A DNA stretch of 64,000 bases from Patulibacter brassicae (GTDB lineage Bacteria > Actinomycetota > Thermoleophilia > Solirubrobacterales > Solirubrobacteraceae): positions 992,001 to 1,056,000 of the forward strand of contig NZ_JAXAVX010000001.1 in assembly GCF_033949425.1 (NCBI RefSeq), read 5' to 3'. This document shows, piece after piece, positions 59,394 to 64,000 of the stretch. A model generated the notes under the pieces. It saw only the letters and a program-made list of their open reading frames with translations, ran no database searches and was not told the DNA's origin. Position numbers and translations under genes: made by a program. Positions within the stretch are counted from its first letter, which is position 1. Each line of letters begins with the position of its first letter.

Positions 59394-59764
59394 GCGGCCG
59401 TCCGCCCACCCCGATCGTCTGCCCGCGCTGCGGCTCGACCGTCGCCGCGGACCAGGCCTGGTGCCTCACCTGCGGGGCCCCGGCGCGCACGCGGATGCGC
59501 CCGACCCCGAACTGGCGGATCCCGATCGCCGTGATCGCCGCGATCGTCGTCGCCGTCGGCGGCGGCACCGTCGGCGCCTTCGTCGCGCTCACCACCGAGG
59601 ACGACGCGCCCGCCGCGCCCGTCCCGCCGGCGGCGGTGACGCCCCCGCCCGATCCGGCCGCGCAGGCGCCCGCCCCGGCGACGCCGCAGCCGACGGTCGC
59701 CGCGCCGCCGACCGCGACGGGCACCACCCCGGCGCCCCCGGCCGGCGCCCCGGCCACGCCCTGA
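59390..59764 (+). CDS. Membrane-anchored zinc-ribbon protein
   Basis: A 124-residue protein with an N-terminal zinc ribbon (CPRCGS and CLTCGAP), one transmembrane helix (about residues 44-65) and a Pro/Ala/Thr-rich extracytoplasmic tail. The topology puts the zinc domain inside and the tail outside. The overlap with the preceding zinc-ribbon gene suggests they act as a pair. The stop codon is part of a hairpin shared with the convergent HDAC gene. Confidence 0.82.
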   Translation: MSGRPPTPIVCPRCGSTVAADQAWCLTCGAPARTRMRPTPNWRIPIAVIAAIVVAVGGGTVGAFVALTTEDDAPAAPVPPAAVTPPPDPAAQAPAPATPQPTVAAPPTATGTTPAPPAGAPATP

Positions 59765-59783
59765 CGCGCCTCCCGCGTCAGGG
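59759..59783. terminator. Bidirectional hairpin formed by two convergent stop codons
   Basis: CCCTGACGCG and CGCGTCAGGG form a perfect 10-bp stem around a 5-nt loop. The TGA in the left arm ends the plus gene and the TCA in the right arm is the TGA of the HDAC gene. Same design as 27425-27455. Confidence 0.75.
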
Positions 59784-60791
59784 GCGCAGCGGCGGATGGC
59801 GCTCGATCCAGCCCTCGGCCGCCTCGAGGATCGGCGTCGGGACGACGGCCGGCGCCGGCGGCACCGGCCCCGACCAGGTCTCGAGGGTGCGGCGCAGCGA
59901 GCGGGCCAGCGCTGCGACGTCGTAGCCGCCCTCCAGCACGAGCCCGAGCGGCACGCCCAGCTCGTCGGCGAGCCGGTGGACGCTGCCGGCCATCGTCGCG
60001 AAGCCCTCGTCGGTCACGAGGCAGCTCGCCAGCGGATCGTCGCGGTGGGCGTCGTAGCCGGCGGACACGAGCAGGAGCCCCGGGTCGTAGGCCCGGGCGA
60101 CCGGCAGGACCACCCGCTCGACGAGCCCCGTCCACTCCGGGTCGCCGCTGCCGGCCGGCAGCGGCAGGTTGAGCGTGAAGCCCGCCCCCGGTCCGTGGCC
60201 GCGGTCGGCGGGGCGACCCGTGCCCGGGTAGAGCGGATGCTCGTGGAGCGAGCAGAACAGCACCTGGTCCGTGCCCGCGAAGATCTCCTCGGTCCCGTTG
60301 CCGTGGTGGACGTCCCAGTCGAGGACGAGGACCCGTCCGACGCCGTGCGCGTCGCGCGCGTGCCGGGCCGCGACGGCGACGTTGTTCAGGAGGCAGAAGC
60401 CCATCGGCACGGCGGTCTCGCAGTGGTGCCCCGGCGGTCGGTGCACCGCCGCCCCGCGCGTCGCGGCGCCGGAGAGCAGGGCGTCGACCATCGCGACCGC
60501 GCCGCCGGCGGCGTGGCGCGCCGCGTCCCAGGACCCGCGCGAGAGGCGCGTGTCGCCGTCGATCGGCCCGCCGCCCGCCTCGGCGAGCGCGCGGATCCGC
60601 TCGACGTGGGCGGCGGGATGCACCGCCCGGAGCTGCGCGTCGGTCGCCGCCGGGGACTCGCGAGGCGTGAAGCCCGCCCAGTCGCAGGCCTCCAGCTCGC
60701 GCTCGATGGCCGTGATCCGCGCGGGCTGCTCCGGGTGCGGGCCCATGTCGTGCTCGAGCGACGACGGGTGACGGAAGAGCACGCAGGTCAC
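59778..60791 (-). CDS. Histone deacetylase family hydrolase
   Basis: A 337-residue arginase/deacetylase-fold zinc enzyme. Active-site segments: HRPPGHHCE, LDWDVHHGNGTEEIF (zinc Asp/His) and SAGYDAHRDDPL. Bacterial members deacetylate acetylpolyamines, acetoin-related or protein substrates; the substrate here is unknown. GTG at 60791 (VTCVLFRHPSSLEHD) sits 7 nt after a -10 box; an ATG seven codons upstream lies beyond the predicted transcript start, so the GTG is preferred. Confidence 0.92.
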   Translation of the reverse strand: MTCVLFRHPSSLEHDMGPHPEQPARITAIERELEACDWAGFTPRESPAATDAQLRAVHPAAHVERIRALAEAGGGPIDGDTRLSRGSWDAARHAAGGAVAMVDALLSGAATRGAAVHRPPGHHCETAVPMGFCLLNNVAVAARHARDAHGVGRVLVLDWDVHHGNGTEEIFAGTDQVLFCSLHEHPLYPGTGRPADRGHGPGAGFTLNLPLPAGSGDPEWTGLVERVVLPVARAYDPGLLLVSAGYDAHRDDPLASCLVTDEGFATMAGSVHRLADELGVPLGLVLEGGYDVAALARSLRRTLETWSGPVPPAPAVVPTPILEAAEGWIERHPPLRP

Positions 60792-60797
60792 GCCGGA

Positions 60798-60804
60798 TAC
60801 GGTA
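60798..60804. promoter_or_regulatory. Overlapping divergent -10 boxes
   Basis: The 7-bp sequence TACGGTA reads TACGGT on the plus strand and TACCGT on the minus strand. Each is followed by exactly 7 nt and then a start codon (ATG at 60811 on plus, GTG at 60791 on minus), so one element appears to drive two leaderless transcripts. Confidence 0.55.
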
Positions 60805-60810
60805 CCCCGC

Positions 60811-60867
60811 ATGTCCGTCGCCCCGACCGCGCCAGAGCCCGCCGGTGCCGGCCCCGCAGGCCGCTGA
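60811..60867 (+). CDS. Possible 18-residue leader peptide overlapping nadB
   Basis: ATG at 60811 opens an 18-codon frame (MSVAPTAPEPAGAGPAGR) that stops inside the first codons of nadB in another phase. It starts 7 nt after the -10 box. It may be a translated leader controlling nadB, or the true nadB N-terminus broken by a one-base error in the GC-rich tract. Confidence 0.35.
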   Translation: MSVAPTAPEPAGAGPAGR

Positions 60868-62308
60868 GCCGCCCGCCGACGTCCTCGTCGTCGGCGCCGG
60901 GGCGGCCGGGCTCTACGCGGCGCTGCGGGCGGCGCGCGACGGCGCTCGGGTGACGATCGTCAGCGCCACCCCGCTGGCGCAGACGGCCTCCTACTGGGCG
61001 CAGGGCGGCGTGGCCGCCGCGCTGGCCCTGGACGACGACCCCGGGCAGCACCTCGCCGACACCGAGCGCGCCGGCCGGGGGCTCGTGCGCCGCTCGGCGG
61101 CGGAGGTCGTGTGCCGCGAGGCGCCGGACGCGGTGCGCGACCTGGAGTCGCTCGGCGTCGTCTTCGACGCGGACCGCCACGGACGGCTGGCGCTCGGGCT
61201 CGAGGGCGGGCACACCCGCCGCCGCGTCGTGCACGCCGGAGGCAGCGCCACGGGCCGGCGGCTCGTGCGCCAGCTCTCGGCGCGTCTCGTGGCCCACCGC
61301 CACGTCACGGTCCTCGAGCGGACCCGGGTGACCGCGCTCTGGACGAGCGACGGGCGGGTCGTGGGGGCGGTCACCGACGACGGCCGGGCGCTCGCGGCCC
61401 GCGCCACGGTGCTCGCCTGCGGCGGGTCGGCCGCGCTCTGGTCGCGGACGACGAACCCGCCCGGCTCCGTCGGGATCGGCGTCCAGCTCGCCGCGGCGGC
61501 CGGCGCGGAGCTCGCCGACCTCGAGTTCGTCCAGTTCCACCCGACGGCGGTCGCCGGGGTCCCCGGCAAGAACGGGTTCCTCGTCACGGAGGCGATCCGG
61601 GGCGAGGGCGCGACGCTCCACGACGCGCGAGGCGAGCGGTTCGTCGACGAGCTCGCCCCCCGCGACGAGGTCGCCGCGGCGGTCTGGACCACGATGCGGG
61701 CCGACGGGCGCGACCACGTCGACCTCGACATGCGCAGCGTCGACGCGGCGGCGTTCCCGAACGTCGTCCGCGCGCTGCGCGACGCCGGCCTGGACCCGAT
61801 GCGCGAGCTCGTCCCGGTCGGACCGGCGTGCCACTACACGATGGGCGGCGTCGTCTGCGACCTGCACGGCGCGACCGCGGTCCCCGGGCTGCTCGTCATC
61901 GGGGAGACCTCCTGCACGGGCCTCCACGGCGCCAATCGCCTCGCGTCGAACTCGCTGGCGGAGTGCATCGTCTTCGGGGGCCGCGCCGCGCGCGCCGCCG
62001 CCGACCTGCCGCCGCTGCCGTCCCGCGTCGACGCGCCCCCCGAGGAGCCGACGGTCGCGCGGCCGTCGCGCGCGACGCAGCGCGCGCTGTGGGAGCGGGC
62101 CGGCATCGAGCGGTCCGCCGACGGGCTGACGGCCCTGCTCGACGACCCGCATCCCCTCGCCCGGGCGATCGGGGCCAGCGCGCTCGCCCGCGCGGAGTCC
62201 CGCGGGGCGCACCGGCGCCTGGACCATCCCGAGCAGGACCCGGCGATGGACCACGTCCACCTCGTCGCGACCCCCGGGGCGACGCCGCGACCCGAGCGCT
62301 GGAGCTGA
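60845..62308 (+). CDS. nadB: L-aspartate oxidase
   Basis: A 487-residue flavoprotein that oxidises L-aspartate to iminoaspartate, the first step of de novo NAD synthesis. FAD motif DVLVVGAGAAGLYAALRA; substrate-loop QTASYWAQGGVAAAL; HPTAV and GPACHYTMGGV; the FAD end GLHGANRLASNSLAE. The C-terminal helical domain is short compared with E. coli NadB. GTG at 60845 is the only start near the conserved region. nadA and nadC are not in the window. Confidence 0.95.
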   Translation: MPAPQAAEPPADVLVVGAGAAGLYAALRAARDGARVTIVSATPLAQTASYWAQGGVAAALALDDDPGQHLADTERAGRGLVRRSAAEVVCREAPDAVRDLESLGVVFDADRHGRLALGLEGGHTRRRVVHAGGSATGRRLVRQLSARLVAHRHVTVLERTRVTALWTSDGRVVGAVTDDGRALAARATVLACGGSAALWSRTTNPPGSVGIGVQLAAAAGAELADLEFVQFHPTAVAGVPGKNGFLVTEAIRGEGATLHDARGERFVDELAPRDEVAAAVWTTMRADGRDHVDLDMRSVDAAAFPNVVRALRDAGLDPMRELVPVGPACHYTMGGVVCDLHGATAVPGLLVIGETSCTGLHGANRLASNSLAECIVFGGRAARAAADLPPLPSRVDAPPEEPTVARPSRATQRALWERAGIERSADGLTALLDDPHPLARAIGASALARAESRGAHRRLDHPEQDPAMDHVHLVATPGATPRPERWS

Positions 62309-62361
62309 GCCGACCGGCCGGCCCGCGCGACGGTGCGGGCAACCGGCGCGCGATCGGGACG

Positions 62362-62373
62362 TTCTCGCGAGAA
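62362..62373. promoter_or_regulatory. Perfect 12-bp palindrome
   Basis: TTCTCGCGAGAA lies 54 nt past the nadB stop codon in a region rich in hairpins. It may be an operator or a terminator part. Confidence 0.35.
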
Positions 62374-62480
62374 TGGCCGCACGGCCCGGAACCGCCCGCG
62401 CAGACGCGGGATCCGGGGTCGCGACCCGGCCCTCCGGCCGCGGCGCGCGCGCCTGCTCGGCGCGCCCTTAACGGGAACCG

Positions 62481-62495
62481 AACATTCAGAACGTT
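62481..62495. promoter_or_regulatory. Near-palindrome AACATTC-A-GAACGTT upstream of the 62567 gene
   Basis: Two 7-bp arms around one base, with one mismatched pair, in an AT-richer patch 72 nt before the gene. Operator-like. TTGTAC follows directly and could be a -10 element. Confidence 0.4.
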
Positions 62496-62566
62496 GTACG
62501 GGGTGAGCGCGCGACCCGAGATCGACCCGCGCGCTCCTCCCCCGACGCCATGACTGCTCGACGCCC

Positions 62567-63007
62567 ATGTACCACCTGAGCCGAGCCCTCTACCGCGACG
62601 TGATCCGCAGCCTGCCCGACCGCGGCCGGCGCGAGAGCCAGGAGCACGTGCTGCGCGCGTGCGAGTCGACGATGGAGCGCCTCGTCACCGATCGGCACTA
62701 CTTCGCGCATCCCGCGAAGTCGCTGTTCAACGAGATCCGCTTCCTCTTCCCGATGGCCTCCCAGGCGCGCGTCTGGCGGATCGTCCAGCTCTACGTCGGC
62801 CGGATCTCGACCGAGCTCGAGCGGCGTCCCGACCTCGGGCACGAGCTGACGGGCACGAAGCCGACCTGCCAGGCCACGACGCGGCGCGGCGCGCCGTGCC
62901 AGCGCGATCCGCTGCCGGGGTCCCGCTACTGCCCGTCGCACCAGCACCTCACCGAGACCGAGGAGCTGCTGCGGGACGAGTTCGTCGAGCGCGCGATCGC
63001 GGCCTGA
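62567..63007 (+). CDS. Hypothetical protein with C-terminal Cys/His motif (146 aa)
   Basis: A 146-residue soluble protein. The helical N-terminal two thirds (ALYRDVIRSLPDRGRRESQE and RFLFPMASQARVWRIVQLYVG) is unassigned. The C-terminus has a possible zinc-binding motif CQATTRRGAPCQRDP then SRYCPSHQH, a short Cys-x(n)-Cys-x(n)-Cys-x2-His pattern found in otherwise unrelated actinobacterial proteins. The DNA upstream holds a palindrome. Function unknown; nucleic-acid binding is possible. Confidence 0.78.
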   Translation: MYHLSRALYRDVIRSLPDRGRRESQEHVLRACESTMERLVTDRHYFAHPAKSLFNEIRFLFPMASQARVWRIVQLYVGRISTELERRPDLGHELTGTKPTCQATTRRGAPCQRDPLPGSRYCPSHQHLTETEELLRDEFVERAIAA

Positions 63008-63040
63008 TCCCGGCGGGCGGCCGCGCCGGGCCCGCGCCGT

Positions 63041-63065
63041 CGCGCCCCGGAGCACCCGGGGCGCG
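63041..63065. terminator. 10-bp hairpin
   Basis: CGCGCCCCGG-AGCAC-CCGGGGCGCG, 33 nt after the stop of the 146-residue gene and just before the next promoter. Confidence 0.7.
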
Positions 63066-63068
63066 AAC

Positions 63069-63074
63069 TATCCT
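63069..63074 (+). promoter_or_regulatory. -10 box of the hydantoinase gene, leaderless type
   Basis: TATCCT, 8 nt before the ATG at 63083. Confidence 0.5.
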
Positions 63075-63082
63075 CGGCCACG

Positions 63083-64000
63083 ATGACGGCCGTCGCCGAC
63101 GGCCCGCGCGAGGTCGTGCTCGGCGTCGACGTGGGCGGGACCTTCACCGACGCGGTGCTCCTCGCCGGCGAGCGGCGCTGGACCGCGAAGGCCCCGACGA
63201 CCCCCGAGGACCAGTCCGCCGGCGTCCTGGCCGCGATCGACGCCGTGCTGGAGGAGTCCGGGCTGCCCGCCTCCGCCGTCACCCGCTTCGCCCACGGGAT
63301 GACGGTGGCCACGAACGCGCTCCTCGAGGGCCGGCTGGCGCGGACGACCCTCTGCGCGACGGCGGGCTTCGTCGACCTCGTCGAGCTCGGCCGCCAGGAC
63401 CGCCCCCACCTCTACGACCTCGCCCGTCGCCGGCCGGCCGCGATCGCGCCGCCGGAGCGCCGGATCGCCGTCGCGGAGCGCTGCGGGCCCGACGGCGTCG
63501 AGCTGCCGCTGACCGACGAGGAGGCCGCCCGCGTGGCCGACGCCGTCGCCGCGACCGCGCCCGAGGCCGTCGCCGTCGTCCTGCTGCACGCCGACCGCTT
63601 CCCCGAGCACGAGCGGCGGCTCGGCGCGGCGCTGCGAGCGCGCCTGGGGCCGGACGTCCACCTCGCCCTCTCGCACGCCGCGGTGGGGACCTTCCGCGAG
63701 TACGAGCGCGCCGCGACGACGGAGGTCGACGCCGCGGTCAGCCCGCTCGTGGGTCGCTACCTGCGCCGGCTCGCCGCGGCGTGCCGCGAGCGCGGCCTGC
63801 CCGCGCCGACGGTGCTGCAGTCCTCCGGCGGCGTCTGCGCGCTCGAGGAAGCCGCCGGTCGGGGGGCGACGACCGTCCTCTCCGGACCGGCCGGCGGCGC
63901 CGCGGCCGCGACGCTCGTCGCGCGCTCGTCGGGCACCGAGGACCTCCTGGGCTGCGACATGGGCGGGACGTCGTGCGACGTCCTGCTCGTCGAGGGCGGG
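63083..64000 (+). CDS. Hydantoinase/oxoprolinase A subunit, N-terminal part
   Basis: The first 306 residues of an ATP-dependent amidohydrolase of the hydantoinase A/acetone carboxylase beta family; the gene continues past the right edge. Nucleotide-binding landmarks are VLGVDVGGTFTDAVLL near the start, HGMTVATNALLEG and LGCDMGGTSCDVLLVEGG at the visible end, the usual order of phosphate-binding loops. The B subunit, if present, would lie outside the window. Substrate (hydantoin, 5-oxoproline or other) is not determinable here. Confidence 0.93.
   Translation, partial: MTAVADGPREVVLGVDVGGTFTDAVLLAGERRWTAKAPTTPEDQSAGVLAAIDAVLEESGLPASAVTRFAHGMTVATNALLEGRLARTTLCATAGFVDLVELGRQDRPHLYDLARRRPAAIAPPERRIAVAERCGPDGVELPLTDEEAARVADAVAATAPEAVAVVLLHADRFPEHERRLGAALRARLGPDVHLALSHAAVGTFREYERAATTEVDAAVSPLVGRYLRRLAAACRERGLPAPTVLQSSGGVCALEEAAGRGATTVLSGPAGGAAAATLVARSSGTEDLLGCDMGGTSCDVLLVEGG

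Noticed and set aside
62476..62500. LexA (SOS) box or ECF promoter upstream of the 62567 gene
   Set aside because: The palindrome lacks the GAAC-N4-GTTC spacing of actinobacterial SOS boxes, and GGGAAC to GTT spacing is only about 14 nt, shorter than usual ECF promoters.

Overview
The window comes from a very GC-rich genome with strong G/C bias at third codon positions, an Actinomycetota-style gene content and extensive ATGA/GTGA stop-start overlaps. A full rod-shape (elongasome) cluster, GuaB3, a WS/DGAT acyltransferase, a cfa/DUF1365/amine-oxidase lipid operon, Solirubrobacter-like small membrane proteins and a very long acidic extension on ribosomal protein S9 together suggest the class Thermoleophilia (Solirubrobacterales-like). 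This placement is an inference from gene content; no rRNA gene is present. Most genes are housekeeping. I see no prophage, insertion sequence, CRISPR array or obvious defence island.

Layout. 1-6237 (minus): mreB-mreC-mreD-PBP2-rodA followed by the start of an RNase E/G gene. 6422-12447 (minus): maf, ndk, two small membrane proteins, folC and valS. 12563-16771 (plus): a tightly overlapping four-gene operon (alpha/beta hydrolase, FAD amine-oxidase-like protein, DUF1365, cyclopropane-fatty-acid-synthase family methyltransferase) that probably modifies membrane acyl chains. 16772-17948: an orphan 1.2-kb stretch with no credible gene but with tandem repeats and a perfect 25-bp inverted repeat. 17949-21961 (minus): a small conserved protein, clpX, clpP and trigger factor, a protein-folding and proteolysis block. 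22-26.4 kb: an exported protein, tRNA-His, tRNA-Arg, a fatty-acid hydroxylase, a 1-Cys-like peroxiredoxin, a phosphotransferase and tRNA-Pro. 26.4-32.4 kb: OsmC, a CoA-pyrophosphatase-like NUDIX, a WS/DGAT wax-ester/triacylglycerol synthase, thioredoxin reductase, a small AraC-type regulator and a CBS-pair protein. 32.5-36.6 kb (minus): cytochrome c oxidase block ctaC-ctaD-ctaB plus two small membrane proteins.

36.6-48.4 kb: enoyl-CoA hydratase, a PAP2-type membrane phosphatase, exported proteins, HIT, CCA-adding enzyme, alanine racemase, NAD(P)HX repair enzyme, GlmM, S9 and L13. 48.5-57.4 kb: GMP synthase, GuaB3, a PfkB kinase, a D,D-carboxypeptidase, a LysM protein, PyrF, HU, RdgB and a Flp-like pilin. 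57.5-64 kb: a glycosyltransferase, two zinc-ribbon proteins, a histone-deacetylase-family enzyme divergent from NadB, a small zinc-motif protein and the start of a hydantoinase A gene.

Two architectural themes recur. First, many first genes carry a TANNNT -10 box only 6-8 nt before the start codon, which predicts leaderless mRNAs; at 60.8 kb one 7-bp sequence serves as the -10 box in both directions. Second, convergent genes end in hairpins, twice built from the paired stop codons themselves. A similar AT-rich box lies in front of the peroxiredoxin and thioredoxin reductase genes, and a SoxS-sized AraC protein sits next to the latter, hinting at a small redox regulon. Peptidoglycan synthesis (mre/rod, alr, glmM, D,D-carboxypeptidase, LysM) and lipid modification (cfa operon, hydroxylase, WS/DGAT, PAP2) are the main functional threads.
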